Shown here piece after piece: positions 12,562 to 26,267 of a stretch of 64,000 bases of DNA (the first letter of the stretch is position 1; every line of letters begins with the position of its first letter). A program made the position numbers and the translations under genes. The DNA lies in the NCBI GenBank assembly GCA_026874595.1, contig CM049311.1, positions 73,658,953 to 73,722,952 on the forward strand. Direction: 5' to 3'. This stretch comes from Sipunculus nudus. Its lineage: Eukaryota > Annelida > Sipuncula > Golfingiida > Sipunculidae. Under the pieces are notes generated by a model. That model was not told the DNA's origin and made no database searches. It saw nothing but the letters and a program-made list of their open reading frames with translations.

Positions 12562-13634
12562 ATAACAAAGTCAGAACAAAGCTTCTGGTAAGTCACTGCA
12601 CCCCAGAGACGCTTAAAATCCCCATCTCCATTCTAATTGACTACATCAAGTAAGCGGCCACGTGCGTATGCTTGAACTACATATTGGACACCGAGACCGT
12701 CAAGTCTGGTTTACACCCTGTTTAAGACGCTTACGTGCCAAACACAGTGGCAGTATATTTTGAATTAGACACTTGGGGAGCTGATTAGCGTCTTGTAATC
12801 GATAATGGCTGTAGCACATAAATATATAGCGGAAGCTCCTCCACTCCACGCCCCAGCTGGACGACACAGACTTAATGATAATGCACGCTGTATTAAAATA
12901 AGCTAATCAAGTACATTTCTCGTGGAATTTTTTTTTATGATTTCTTGCTTACTCTGCTTATATATTAATTATTAGTGTCATTTCTGTTAAGATAAGTCAT
13001 TATTACTCCAGTGGGACGCATGTATGGGCTTGTTTAAATACAAGCTGTTATTATAAAAAAAGTTGTATGGACCAATGTTAACAAACAGAAAAAAAATAAT
13101 CTAAGGTGGTTTTTTTTTGCATATGTGCGGGATTTGAAGGGTCATTAGTTACAATGCCCCTTTTTGTGAAACATCTGGTCCATCTGAGTTGCCGTCAGAT
13201 ACACTAGTTGAATATGTTTAGATTATTTCTGTGGGCCTCCCAAATGTTATAAACACCTGAAAATAAACAAAACGAACAGCCTGTGTGCGGAATCGGCGTG
13301 TTCTTTTCGAGTTTTCATAAAAGGTTGTAGGGATTATATCTTTATTCAGAAAGCTCCTTTAAAACTTACAAAATGGCGGATCAAGTTTGTTTTATTAATA
13401 AAGGTTCCATTCAAATAACAAGAACTACAATCCCCCCCCCGAAAAGCCTACCCTGACGGACATATATGTGTTTATTGCAAAATCTGCATAACATTATCTT
13501 TCACGGTTACCCAACATGCATGCCCCCCTAACGGATGTATCCAATGCCAGCTTGGGCTCTTATCTTTGTTTTGTCGTTGTTGTATATTGATTATTTGGTC
13601 TACAAAAACCAAGACTAACACTAAGATGTTAAAG

Positions 13635-13636
<2 letters not shown>
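12562..13636. other. Unassigned spacer
   Basis: No feature recognised beyond the donor-like GTAAGT at 12588 and a CACGTG E-box near 12660. Confidence 0.4.
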
Positions 13637-13689
<53 letters not shown>

Positions 13690-13690
13690 C
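13637..13690. repeat. Compound (AC)n-(AT)n microsatellite
   Basis: AC repeat at 13637-13672 runs directly into AT repeat at 13673-13690. The His/Thr and Val/Cys homopolymeric peptides on either strand are artefacts. Confidence 0.95.
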
Positions 13691-15260
13691 AGCAAGACTC
13701 CCAGCAAAATCATTGCACATGAACTTACTGTCTTGGCGTTACCTGTTTTATACGTTGTTGTTATGTTTCTGTGTGTGAGACATCACCGTCTACATGTGAC
13801 TGTTTACCATAACAAGGCTGCTTTACGAAAAGATAAAGGAAAGAACCCACAAAAAAGGACAGGAGAAACACCTATTTGAACCCTTGATTTAGGTAGTTTC
13901 GCGGTACGGCCTCCACATGGCTTTCATGTTATGTTTATGTTTGCCCTACTGATCACGCACGATGCAAGTTTCGTTTTCCCAATCATGTTAACGAGTAACC
14001 GAATGATGTTTAAACGAAATACTGGCAGATACCATAATATTTTAAGGAGAACACACTATATTTCATGTATATTAAACACGCCTGGTATGTGAATAGGTCC
14101 CTTTAAGGACAAGTGATTTTACGTGTATTACGAATAGCTAAATATGTTTCGTTGTCGAATACCCTATGTTCTCTCATATGGTCTAAACATTCGTCCTTGG
14201 CGGAGGGACCTTCATCCTCGACGGATTCCTCCCTGAAGGTAGGTATCGTTTGTATACTACTCCCATTCCATTCCTCAAATGCCAGAGTAAGACAAATTGG
14301 TCGCGTAAGCTATCTTGGTATGTAGAGATATTGTGACAGTCCTGCGCCGTACACAGGACCAGCTCGCTCATAATTTGTGAAAGCACGGACTCGTTGTCTG
14401 GTAGAAGAGATACCACACGTTTCTTGGCCTCCTACACGAACTTAGCTGTGAGTCCTGCGGCTGTCCAATTCAATTATACTCGGTCATCTGCTACCAATCA
14501 CTCCGTCCGCCAAAACGTTTATCAACTGAAACATTCTTACCATATTTGTCACCATGCATTACGATGTAATGTAAAAGATCTTTATTTATCATGTTAATAC
14601 CAGGACTTATATGAAATGATATTAATTATTCACATAAGTCCATATATCTATGTGTGAAGAAAACCTGCAGAAATGATTTCTTTCAGTTAAACTATTCCAT
14701 TCGACTTGGAAATTAATTAGTTAATATTGCCTTTGTGGAATTTATTAGACATGGTTGTCACCTGACAGTAAACGCCCTATTTACTTGAGCATTATATGAA
14801 ATCAATAAGGTTGTGTTTTAACTTGGAAATCATTTTATAGGCTTACTTGCATTTTACCTGTTCTTACATTTAACAGGTCCGCAAGACTTCGATCGTGGCT
14901 GGTTTATCATAAGCCGAGTTCGAATCCGGCCATGATTTCGAGCTTGATCGATTTTCGTGATGTCTGATAGATAGCGATGTGATAACCCCTTCGCGCTTTA
15001 ATGTCAAATTTAGGTTTTATTAGAAAAAAATGGAAAATGGACATACCCTGCATACCGATATGCATAGAAAAAAAACCCGGGTAATTCCGAGGCGTGTCCA
15101 CAGAGCAGTTGCATGACAATGGCTGATAACATAATACATATTCTATCAGTAGTATGTACAACATACTTTCCTTGAGCTAATCAGCGGCAATATGTTAACG
15201 AGCTTCAGACTCATTAAGAATACTAGATATATGTATCACCAAGCGATTGCCGGGATCAAG
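13691..15260. other. Unassigned spacer
   Basis: At 14140-14520 base composition is more balanced and a 77-codon minus-strand frame is open (14183-14416), but no family motif was seen. At 14918 there is a B-box-like AGTTCGAATCC without a convincing A box. Confidence 0.35.
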
Positions 15261-15276
15261 CCCCCCCCCCCCCCCC
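15261..15276. repeat. Poly-C tract
   Basis: Sixteen consecutive C. Similar C runs occur at 17487-17502, 34299-34319 and about 61718-61731. Confidence 0.95.
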
Positions 15277-15759
15277 TTGAATGCAACTATAATATGGAAT
15301 CTATGGAGTGTGCGGCCTTGGGAATAAATTAAATATCAGGTGCAAATCGGTGACATATGTCTAATATTGTGCCTATATTTTAGATTTGAAATTAATCATA
15401 TTGGAGATAAGGGAAACACAACAATTGCCGGAGGAAAGAAAAAGAAAGAAAAAAAAAATTAGTGCATGATTCATTTAATTTTAATATGTTCACGAAATAC
15501 CCCTCTCTTCAATGGATGAAAAACTAAAAACACTCTTGACATTAGCCTTAGATTTTACGAATAGGGAAATTAAAATCCTTTTATATATTTGGTTTGACGC
15601 CATTGGGGTTGATTTTCAACCAAACGATAACGACTGTGTTTTTCTTAAACGTTTCGGGAAAGAAAAAAACTTCTTGTTTTGATCTGAAGAGTAGCACCTT
15701 AGATTAATACTAAGTATACTATAGAGCAGTTGCGCTTAATCATTCTGACAAAATAAATT

Positions 15760-15985
15760 GACAAATTAATGAATGGATGAATCAATGAATCGAATGAATA
15801 GTAAGGTAAAATAATGGCTAATGCATGAATGAACCAGTCAATCAACCTATCAAACGAGTCATTGGACATTGATCGATGAAGGAATAATTGAATAAGTGAA
15901 TGAATAAATGAATGGATTAATCTACGAATCAACCAGCAAGTCGAATGAAGCAATAAATCAATGAATGAATCAAGGATTCATTGAA
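15760..15985. repeat. Degenerate GAAT/ATGA tetranucleotide repeat
   Basis: The words GAATGAAT, AATGAATGGAT and ATCAATGAAT recur with many substitutions. It is an old, decayed tetranucleotide microsatellite. Confidence 0.75.
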
Positions 15986-18327
15986 AGAAAACAAGAAAGA
16001 CAGGAATTTCCGCAATTCCCACATTTTTCAAATGATCTCTCTCCGAAAGACTATAACTATAACCGCATGGATGAAACAAGTATGTTTGATCAAAATATAT
16101 TTGTCATTAAAAATGTAGGCGAGAGATGTAGGCGGCAGACTTTGATCGATGGAAATTACAACAAGGGCCGGAGATGTAACAGAAGGTGTCAATTCTACGC
16201 ATTTCAGGTCCTGAAACTAAATGTACCCTGTTAGTGAACAGCAAAGTCAAACCAGATACCTGATAATAAGTACGCAGAAGGTAACAACGTGTTTTCCTTT
16301 AATGTTACCATGGCAACAACCGCCAATTTATCTCGAGCCACGAAGTGACCAAACGATTCTTGACGAGTGTAGGAGTGGATTTACTGACGACTGGACACGC
16401 CGGGGGCGGAAAATCCTCACCTGTCGGCATGATGGACCGGGCTGTACGGCACTATACCGGAAACAGCTGTTACTGAGAAAACAGCATCAGCAGGGCTGAT
16501 CTAGGTGCTAGTTAACACAGCAGGAACAGGTTTATTGCCTTTAAGCTTACACATCATGTTGTAGCTCGTTTATCAGGGCTGACCCTGTATTCCACACTTG
16601 ACATTTCTGAGTTAGGTTCTCATCGAGAATGGCAGGGAACCTGCTGCGAGTTGGCAGACAAAGCACTTTGTACGGCAGGACTTCCAATCAGCAGCGAAAC
16701 TGTAGTCCCTACGCTATGAGATTCTAATTTCCCGAAATCCTATACACCGAAACTTACTTAGACTTGATAAATAATATTTAATGATATTCCATGGACCCGT
16801 CCGGGCCATTTAATATACCCGTGCTTATGGAAATAACAATAATAAAAAATTTAATTGTTTGAATAACAATTGTTATTTTTATCATATAAAATATAATATT
16901 TAATGCTAAATATTATATATTAAAATTGCCGGTGACTTTTAGGGAAATTAATACACATAAAATAGTTGTTCTTGATCAAATTTGTAGTAGTTCTTTCGTG
17001 TTGCAATTTTCGGTCGTCTACATATAACAGAAAACAACCTCTGTAACTCTTAATCAAATCATTTGAGTAAATTGGTAATCTAGACATTTTCAGTCACTAC
17101 TCCAACTGATTAGCTTTATCCGACAGTTCGTTGTCCCCGTCTCCGTCTGTATATTAAGTTAATTATGTATATTACATAATGAATCATTGTTAATGCTTGT
17201 TATCCCCTATTCAACCTTTGCAGTGATATCTAAGGGGCAGATGATTTACGACTTTAAAACATGTAGATAGACTATAATTCTGAGGGAGCGTAATTAATTC
17301 ATTATAACTTTATTTTGGGGAAAGGAAATTGGCTCATAGCCAGGAAACACAGATCTACCATTGTTTATCCAGCTGATAAACTTTCAGGATCTGTATTAGA
17401 GTTTAGCACCTGTCAAAAACGTATAACATATGAACATAATAGTGAATCAAACAATATCATACAATACAAAATGTAATCGTGACATACCCCCCCCCCCCCC
17501 CCTATAATAGACAAAGGATACTTAAGCATTCTCCTTAACATTATTATTTATTAACTTTTAAGCGTTTGACGCCATATGTAACTAGTTTTAACGAGACTTG
17601 CATTTGCCTCACTGACAACTCATCGGTTACTAGCCAAAGCAGAAAACCAGACTTCTGAGTCTAAAAAAAAAAGCTCTGAGTTATATGGTTTTCCATGAAA
17701 TCTCGATAATACTCATTTGACAGACGATATTGCGAGATATGACGAGACTGGTAGTTCAGTCATTGAAAGCCTATTAAATTCTATTTCATAAGAATGAAAG
17801 CACATGGATCATAGTTTCAGGTGCAGTTAGAAATTTATGATTTTTTTAAACAGTAAAGAGATATCACACAAAAGTGTTATTTTATACTTTTCAAGTGGCA
17901 ACGGCCTGACGGCTAAGGCTGCAATAGAAACTATAGAGGCTTCTAGCCTCTGCCGTGCATGCATTACTTGATTACCAAGTTTGAAGACTTTTTCATACCA
18001 GGCATGCCCGAGGAATTCGATGTACAGACAAATAAACCAACCGACAGACAGACAGGATGATAAAGACAGACAATATGATAACCGTATAGTCGCCAGGCGA
18101 AGCTTGCGATTCATTTAAGGATAAGAACTTGACTTTTTGATTGTTATCGGACTACTGTATTTGAGGATTTAAACTCAGATTATTAACAGTATATAAGTAA
18201 GGGAAATGAAATTTAAGTTCCTAAGTAACATCCGCAGGGTATCAACAATGACTCTGTCCGCTACTCCTTAGATTCTAAATTCTTCATTCCTAGCTCTGAA
18301 CTCAAAAGCCCCCGACTTCCATGTGGC
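15986..18327. other. Unassigned spacer with poly-C (17487-17502)
   Basis: At about 16060-16500 two overlapping plus-strand frames of about 90 codons are open and less AT-rich, but I recognise no domain. AT-rich hairpins occur at 16863-16878 (AATAACAATTGTTATT) and about 16888-16913. ACCAACCGACAGACAGACAG near 18037 resembles the GACAGACA tails of other dispersed repeats. Confidence 0.35.
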
Positions 18328-18703
18328 TTGTATTTATACAATGGGATGACGTGGCTCGAAGGTTCCTGTTTGTCCTCCGCATCACTGGCCGCTGTCTCAG
18401 AGCCGCTGTGATTCATCTGTCGGCCACTTCCAGCGATTGATCTGTCGGCCACTTGGTCAGTGTCTCGATTTATCTCTGTCGACTTTCAACCATGATCATT
18501 TTACAGCAGTGAGCATTGTATTTATACAATGGGATGACGTGGCTCGAAGGTTCATGTTTGTCCTCAGCATCACTGGCCGCTGTCTCAGAGCCGCGGAGAT
18601 TCATCTGTTGTCCACTTCCAGCGATTCATCTGTCGGCCACTTGGTTAGTGTCTCGATTTATCTCTGTCGACTTTCAACTGTGACCATTTTACAGCAGTGA
18701 GCA
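18328..18703. repeat. 188-bp direct tandem duplication
   Basis: Copies at 18328-18515 and 18516-18703 are head-to-tail, with only scattered substitutions. Each starts TTGTATTTATACAATGGGAT and ends TTTTACAGCAGTGAGCA. Inside, GAT(T)CATCTGTCGGCCACTT is itself duplicated at about 26-bp spacing. There is no consistent reading frame across both copies. Confidence 0.9.
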
Positions 18704-19693
18704 GGTAAACCTATGTGGGTTATTCCGGTGGCGTTTTGTCCCTTTTACACAAGATCAAGAGAGTCTATGGAAATGTAAAATGTCCCGGCAGGTCCGATAT
18801 AAATGCATACTGAGTCGCGTATTCAAAAGTCAGAATGGAAGAAGTCTTGACCTAACCATACCTGCTTGTGACAGTGCTTCTCGCATCACAATTGAAGTTG
18901 AGAAGCCTTCTGAGGCCCAGACCGGAGAACAAAATCAAACTACAAAAGTAATATATTTTATAAATTTTATAACAGTCGAACTGTCATTATTGGATTTTGT
19001 TCTAGCCTGATTTGAAAAAAAAAAAAAAAATAAACGCTGTTAATAGGCACACTTATTGACACGTGTTATCTCGTAGAATATGCAATATTTAATACCAAAT
19101 ATTATCTTTCAGTGGAACTTTGTAAACCGTATTTACACAGCAAGTAAAGCCCTAAGATTCACTTGGGTTAAGCTAAAGCTGCACAGATCTCTAATAATGG
19201 TACCCTTCTATTCAATATATGTTATGCAAAGAGGTAATTGATTTCTTATGTCCATTAGGACAAGTTGTTCATTATATACTTTGGATATTATTTATGCATA
19301 ATTTTTAATATGCTGGCACGGTTATGGTCCAAATATATATTTTCTACACCTTTTAAATTTAGTCAAAAATAAACTTCATGTGGAACAAGCATTCCGGGTT
19401 TCTTGCCAAAGAAGAAAAAATCCCTTTTAATGAAGCTTCGAATCTCACTTTATGCAATCAATTAGGCCTAAAAAAATGCTTTAAAATGACAATCTTTTAA
19501 AAAATTAAATGAGGTATTTCAACTGTTGATCTGCACATTTAGAATCTTTTCGGTGTTTTAACACTGTGCCTGTTTACTGTACCTGCGAACAGGACTTTTA
19601 TACCAGCTAGATAGCCGTACGCCGAGCTGGATAATATTTTCATAGAAAACCATCTTTGTTTCACCTTTATAGACCAATTAGTCTTGACACATT
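18704..19693. other. Unassigned spacer
   Basis: Contains an A-run at about 19014-19030 and otherwise featureless AT-rich sequence. Confidence 0.4.
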
Positions 19694-20036
19694 GTTTAGA
19701 ATGACAGCAGAGAGAGTATAATAATTATACGATCAAATGTTTAATTCATAATAATGTAACGGACTGTATAATTATGTGTTACTTTGTCCCTGTAGACATA
19801 TTAATAGGAGAATCAAGCGTTAACTGCGGAGTCTATTTGAATTCATACTCTGTTGTGAAGCAATTATACAGTGTGCTGACGGCCCATGGCTTGAATGTTT
19901 TCGTGTAATTGTTTGTGCCTGCCAAAGATATAACTAATCCAAAAACTGATATTTTAAATAATTTTATTTCACCAAAGGAAAATTGTTGTAAATTGTTGTA
20001 TTTATGTTTAGTTTTACACGTCATTAGAACTTGTGA

Positions 20037-20098
<62 letters not shown>

Positions 20099-23010
20099 AT
20101 TTGATAAATTAGACTTATAAACAGAAGACACAGTGATTGGATGTAAAGGCGATTGGCGGTAACTGAATGATGTTGTAAAACAAAGGTAAATTAACCCCTC
20201 AAGACTCGATCATCAATATTCATGGACGATAATTTGATTTATCAGAAAAAGTTGATTTACCAGACCTGGTCCAGGTTTTTTTTCAGATTTTTTTACCATA
20301 ATACTGTACGTGAGTCGAACGTATACGAGGTAGGAAGGTTTCTGATTAAAAAAAATCCGCTAGAGATAATTTATGATTGTTGTAGAGGTAATTTTCAAAT
20401 GTCAAATTGATGACTTAGTGAGTAAAAAATGAAGATTCCGTTGCCATGGCCGCGGCCGGTTTTTTATAGAAATATTGATTAAATGTACTTATAACATTAA
20501 AATTTTAATAAAAGGAAGTGAAATAAAAATGAATTATGGTTCTATCATATTTAAATTCAATTCGAAGTGATATAGAAAATCATCAATATAAGCCCAACAT
20601 TTTAGTCTCAAAGGGTTAACACTCGGAGTTAACTGTTTAACTGTCTTTCCTTCGATTTCGTCTCTTTTTATTGATATTTTGTCTCAGGGAGGTGCGGGAT
20701 TTTGGCCACCTTAAGCCCATAAGATAATTAAGCTGGTGACTGGTATAGTATGACTGGTAAACCAAACAAGAAGTGGGTTTGATATCATTACGTTCAACCA
20801 GGAGCAAAAACAAAAGGACAACAGACGTGGAAAAATGGAGTATATTCACAATTAAGTTTGACGCTATTAAATGACGTGGCCCATAGCGTTACAGACCTCT
20901 GTAAAAGGGAAACAGGGTCCCGAAGGAGCTTTGGTAGCATTTTTATAAAAGCAACAATGTTGCTGATTCTGTCTCACTAAAATGATAAATGACCTTGGTT
21001 TATCCTGGAATTGTGTTACAGATTGCACTCGTACAGTTTATATGTGATTTTCCTTTGCACATTGATTGCCGCCGGGTTCGCTCTGCGTTGTCCTGACCGT
21101 TTAATTTGCATCTTAGCACACCTTGGCTTAATTTCCCAGACTGTGTATCTACATCACTAGCTGGATGGTCGGCCTGTACTTTCCCATGAGGATTCTCAAA
21201 GTTTTATGTCCTTGTATCCATCTGTTGTGCACGAAAAGCTGTCAAAGCAAATTTAAACTTTCATTGCTTAACAGGTCCGTTTCTGGGCAAACACGAATGC
21301 TTATTCAACCAGTTACTGTCGTTTTTCTTTCTTCAATGCAGACCAATGGGTTTCATTGCAGGTTGTATATTTCTGCGATGTGTTGCAACAAGTTTATCTA
21401 CATGTATATAGTTTATTTTTATGGATATATTAAGAGTATATAGAGTTTTTTTCTTGAAACACCAATTAGAGTGAAACGGACAGTCGAGTGGAATCAATAT
21501 CTACTCTCTCTGACGACGACTCGGGCTTTATTACCCTAATTTCTCCGGGTTCTCCGGTCTCCTGCACCGCTAGACTCTTCAGAACGGCGCAGTGGGAGCC
21601 ACAAAATATGTCTCGTACTAGTTATTATAACCCTTTATACAATCCACGTAAAAGAAATATTGCTAATGTATGGGCGGCTAGGGTCAACTGAGGGGTGCAA
21701 GGTCCACAAAAGAAAAAAAACCAGCTTACAATAAATTGCCGAAGTTCGCTTACGCCATCCTGCTGTTAACTTGCTAGGGGGATTCATGATACTCATGATT
21801 AAGTGTAGCCGCACTTCAAGATCCTTGTATAACCACGACGGACCAATTAATACGGAACTTGCATCAAATTTTTTCAAGGGACTCATTGCACCCGCATAGC
21901 ATGCACGATTTTGCAGAATTCAGCAAGCAACTTAAGATATATACACGCCTATAATGGTGGTAAGGTCGTGTTTCAGGAAAACTTGTAAAACTGCAGGCAA
22001 GAAATTTATGGCGGATTATGATGTGACACATTTCGTAGGTTGTGTTGGAGGCTTTAGCTGGTGGTTAACCAATCTAATATCCGTCCAATTCCTTGACTCC
22101 ACCGTTGGGCATTGTAAAGTTTTTTTATCCTAAGCAGATTACAAAATTAGTCTTCTGCTGCCGGAATATACGTCAAGACCTATCGGCCTGCTAGATTTGT
22201 ACAAAGCTTTTCCGGAAAAAGCCGTTCGAAAAAGTCATCGCTATTGAGTCGACAAGTCCAGTTTGCAGGTGGCTGGCCTATGGAGAGTTATGAAACCCAA
22301 AGACGATGCACTAAGCGTTATCCTACAGAGTATGGTATGCTAGTGTTTTAATTATTTGAGTTTTATTAATTATTTAAGTTCTCCTTGTGAAAGTTCAACT
22401 TGTATAACGACTAGGGTTTCTTAACTTAGCAGGAACGGATATATAGAATAAACTCCGCTGACCACCCCCTCACTCATACCTTATAGACAGTGATTATAAA
22501 AAAGGGGCATTATTGTAATTTTTTATGTTTATTTTTATAGTTCTATCTTAATAGTATTCCTCAAAGAAATACATAGCATTTTTTATAACTGTTAACTGAT
22601 TGAGAAACTCCATTGATTCTGCTTATCAGGCCCGGTGAAGGAGTTTAGAAAACGTGGCAGGTGATAGTGTAGAATTTTTTTTAGCTTGTAATGGCTGAAT
22701 CTGAATTAGTTCAGAAAGCACCATGATGCTACGCCCGGCGCTGTTATTTTTTATTTTGTATTATGCACTTATTCATCTACTTCCAGGGTGTTTTTAGGAC
22801 GACCAGGTGAGGGTACGTACAAAGAGGTCTCATAAACCCGCCCCGGAGATGAATGTCTTTCGATTTCTGTAGCTGTCCTATACATCAGTAGTCTGTAATT
22901 CTTTGGTTTAGTCTTTGAGTATATATATCGTTGTTGGCTGTAGCAAATGCACCGTTCCGTCTACTAAAAGGACCCATCGTCTCCATAACACAGGTATATA
23001 ATGGCACCCT
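19694..23010 (+). repeat. Segmental duplication, copy A
   Basis: Collinear with 25902-30400 in the same orientation. Anchors shared in order include: GACGGACTGTATAATTATGTG-like text near 19760/25970; the AT tract at 20039/26219; GATCATCAATATTCATGG near 20207/26470; GGTTTGATATCATTACGTTC near 20776/27790; GACAGTCGAGTGGAATCAAT near 21480/28506; TCTAATATCCGTCC near 22073/29472; and GTAATGGCTGAATYTGA near 22688/30092. Substitutions and indels are frequent, so the duplication is old. No conserved reading frame was found across both copies. Confidence 0.85.
20039..20096. repeat. (AT)n microsatellite in copy A
   Basis: Follows TGTGACG directly and lies at the same position as the tract at 26219 in copy B, so it predates the duplication. 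Confidence 0.95.
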
Positions 23011-23249
23011 TCTCATCTTACTTCTTGTAAACACAGACGCGGCAAATCCATCGATTGACCTACCTGTAGTAATTTCCACAAGTGGCTATATGATCACAGC
23101 CCCCTAATGTGAAGGGCCCGCCTGTCTGTCCTACTATCGGTCTGTTTTTGTATTTTTTTATTATTTCGGTCGATTAATTCAGACTCTAGGCCCTGTCATT
23201 AAGAGTCCGATGCGGATAACATAATACATTATAAACCAAATAAACCAAA

Positions 23250-23311
<62 letters not shown>

Positions 23312-25009
23312 ATTGCAAAACAAACATTGCACACAGTTACAGTTTGTCAACAGTTATACAAGTCTTAAAATAAATCCGCACGAAAACTAATTTATTTAAA
23401 AGAACAAGTTTTATAAATTAAATACTGTTATTGAGAATAACCAAAGCCTCTATACAACAAAGTATAGTTTTCCTGTCCTGCATTTACATATAGAAAGCCC
23501 GATGTCGTTCACTTTATAATCCCTTAAACATGGGAAACGGTTGCACCAATAACAAAACAATCCAAGCCACGTGGATTGACTGCCCGTGTCAGTACGTTCT
23601 CCTTCTCTATTCCCCCTTGAACCTCTCTCCTACCGACTTATTTAGAGACAAGCATAATTTGAAAAATCAATATCATTTGTGTAAATTAAACTCTTATAAA
23701 TTTTTGTGATTGTGCAATGCTTAAATATTTAATAATAATTGATATATCATATTGATAATAATGATATGATCTTTTATATACCGGAAAAAAAATTCGGGTT
23801 TATTGTAGGTACTCCATTGGTAGAAACATCCTCCCAAAAGGTACTTCTCTGTACTAGCTATCAAACCGGAATAGGACGCGCGGGCATAAGATTTTTGAAG
23901 ATCTTTCACTGGTTAAATATATTATTATTCTTGTGAGACCGATAAAGGATCGATTGATGTAATGAAGAAATGAAATATAAATTAAATGTATCTTTTAAGG
24001 CAAGGAACCTGTTCCTAAAGAAAGACACGGTATATGCAAACCTTGTTCAGTTGCAAAAGCGGAACCAAGGGGGTCCTGGCACCCGTCCCCCTTTTTTCTT
24101 TCAGTCGCCGCAACCTTTCTGAAGGACTTCAGAAAAATGTGTGGACCCACCACAAACCTCCGCCTGGACACCTCTTTTCAGGATGTTGTGTTCAATTGGT
24201 GAAATCTTGATGTACTGACTGCGTGGCGAAGCATTGTTTCCCTCTTAATGTCGTCCCGGTAATGTCCTTGTTAACTGTATGTCACTTCCCCCACAGGCGG
24301 TCTATCCATATGAATGTCAAGGATAAACTTCCTGCCCACATTCATTCACACAGCATGCTTTAACGCCGAAAACCGGAATGTGATTAAAAAAAAATAAGTT
24401 AATTGAGCAAACATAGAGTATGCATCGACAACATATTTTATATATTATTTAACCAGTGGGTCTCTATTGCGGTTTAATATCCGTGACGCGGTATTGTAAA
24501 TATAAACAGAACTTATGCACGTGCTTTCTTTGATAGTTTACGTGATACAACTGTTTCAAGAATTTTGATATAAGATGTAAATGCTAGGTAAAAGTGCAGC
24601 GACAATTGTTGCAGTCACTTCAACATTAAACAAAAGTAGAAGCTAAATAAATTGTGTAATAAACAGTTTTTGCTTGCTGAAATACGAATTGAGTCCAAAG
24701 GGATCTGGAAACACATGGTTTCACATTTACTGACCATGCACCTTCAAGGGTAAATTATTGGGTCAAAAGTCAGGCCAAACATGTATAAATCCGTCACTGA
24801 CAGCAGGGGTTATTCATGTGAATAAAAGTAATTAATCCCTACATAGAATTATGAGTACATAAAAAAATTATTTATTATCATATTGGCGACGAACTATGGT
24901 AACAATAACCTTCAAAATGAGGTATGGCACAGTGTCATCCGCGACGTCATTTTAGAGAACATTGGAGCAAAACAATGCGCTCCCCGCGAGCAGTGTTTGC
25001 TTAAAAAAA
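23011..25009. other. Unassigned spacer with (AT)n at 23254-23309
   Basis: A block at 23811-23872 (ending GGTACTTCTCTGTACTAGCT) matches 32044-32105. It is probably either the outer end of the A/B duplication or a separate dispersed repeat. Nothing else recognised. Confidence 0.45.
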
Positions 25010-25197
25010 GTATGTGCGCTGCTCTGGAGCAGACCTGTGTGCTCTCCTGGAGCAGTTCTCTCCTGGAACAGATCCTGAAGCACACCTGTCTGTCTCCTGT
25101 CTGTCTCCTGGAACAGTGCTCTCCAGGAGCAGAACTGTGTGCTCTCCTGGAGCCGACCTGTGTGCTCTCCTGGAGCAGTGCTGTCCAGGAGTAGACC
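25010..25197. repeat. ~30-bp minisatellite (GTGCTCTCCTGGAGCAG)
   Basis: Imperfect repeats of TGTGCTCTCCTGGAGCAG(A/T)CCTG, with interspersed CCTGTCTGTCTCCTGGAACAG. CTCCTGGAG and CTCCAGGAG are near-inverted, so the array is self-complementary and stays open in several frames on both strands. That explains the overlapping Leu/Cys/Ser/Glu-rich ORFs here. Confidence 0.85.
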
Positions 25198-25518
25198 CTG
25201 GTTATAGTCGTCACATTTCATTCAATCTCTCCATCTTCTTTTTAGTGTATTTTCTTGTTTAGGGCCGATGCATCAGCATTCTCTTTAACACAAATGCCAG
25301 GAGAATTGAAAAACATATACCTTTAAATGTGTTAAATAGACCTTTATTAATGATATACACTTAATATTGGCTTTTTCTTTTCCTTGCACCTTCTGAGGTG
25401 ATGATAAACGCGGCATTGAAATTCACTCTCCCTGGTGTTCCGCTGCATGCATATACGACTAAAAGAAAAAAAAAATTGAGTAAGAAAAAGCAGTTCAAAT
25501 TATTCTTAAAACAAGTGA

Positions 25519-25604
<86 letters not shown>

Positions 25605-25901
25605 CCTTATTGTTTTGTGCCCAGGAAACAGAAAGAAGCCTTTTGATAACTTTCAGATTGTAGAATTCAGATCAGACGGTTTTGTCCAATCGCTAAACAG
25701 ACCTTTATGTTGAATAATGTTAGAACTGAAGGCCCTGTAGCCCCTTTTTCCCGTAAAAAAGCTATGTTCTGGCCACTCGAGGTGGAGAAGAGACAAACTG
25801 GTAGTATTGCCACTCCCGTTGTCAGAATAATTTGAGTATAATTACAGCAAAATTCAGCAGCTGCTCTAAAATAAGCATATGCCGTACTTTGGTACGGGAT
25901 C
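25198..25901. other. Spacer with long (AT)n at 25521-25601
   Basis: A pure AT run of about 80 bp interrupts otherwise featureless sequence. Confidence 0.8.
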
Positions 25902-26216
25902 GTTTAGAGTGACAGCAGCGATCGTGTAAAAATTAAACGACCATCCGTTTTAGTCATAAAGCTGACACGGACTGTATAATTATGTGTTAATGTGTCCCTA
26001 TAAATCTATTGATAAAAGAAATAACCGTTAACTTCGGAGTCTATTTTTATTTACACTCTGTTTGGAAGAAATTATACAGGGTGCTGACTACTTAAGGCTA
26101 GAATGTTTTCGTGTAATTGGTGTGCCTGCAAAAGATATAACCAATCTAGGAAAAAAATTCACCGTTGGAAAATTGTTTTATTTTTGTTTGCTCTTTAACG
26201 TCATTAGAACTGGTGA

Positions 26217-26218
<2 letters not shown>

Positions 26219-26265
<47 letters not shown>
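26219..26265. repeat. (AT)n microsatellite in copy B
   Basis: Positional equivalent of 20039-20096. Confidence 0.95.

Positions 26266-26267
<2 letters not shown>

Noticed and set aside
14183-14416. 77-codon minus frame in a less AT-rich patch
   Set aside because: No recognisable domain, no splice or start support, and a competing open frame on the plus strand.
14918-14935. B-box-like AGTTCGAATCC, possible tRNA or SINE
   Set aside because: No A box at the right distance, and the T-arm pairing is poor.
16060-16500. Two ~90-codon frames in a less AT-rich patch
   Set aside because: Low-complexity composition, no domain and no promoter or splice context.
24883-25262. Four overlapping 80-100-codon ORFs on both strands
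   Set aside because: Product of the self-complementary minisatellite at 25010-25197.
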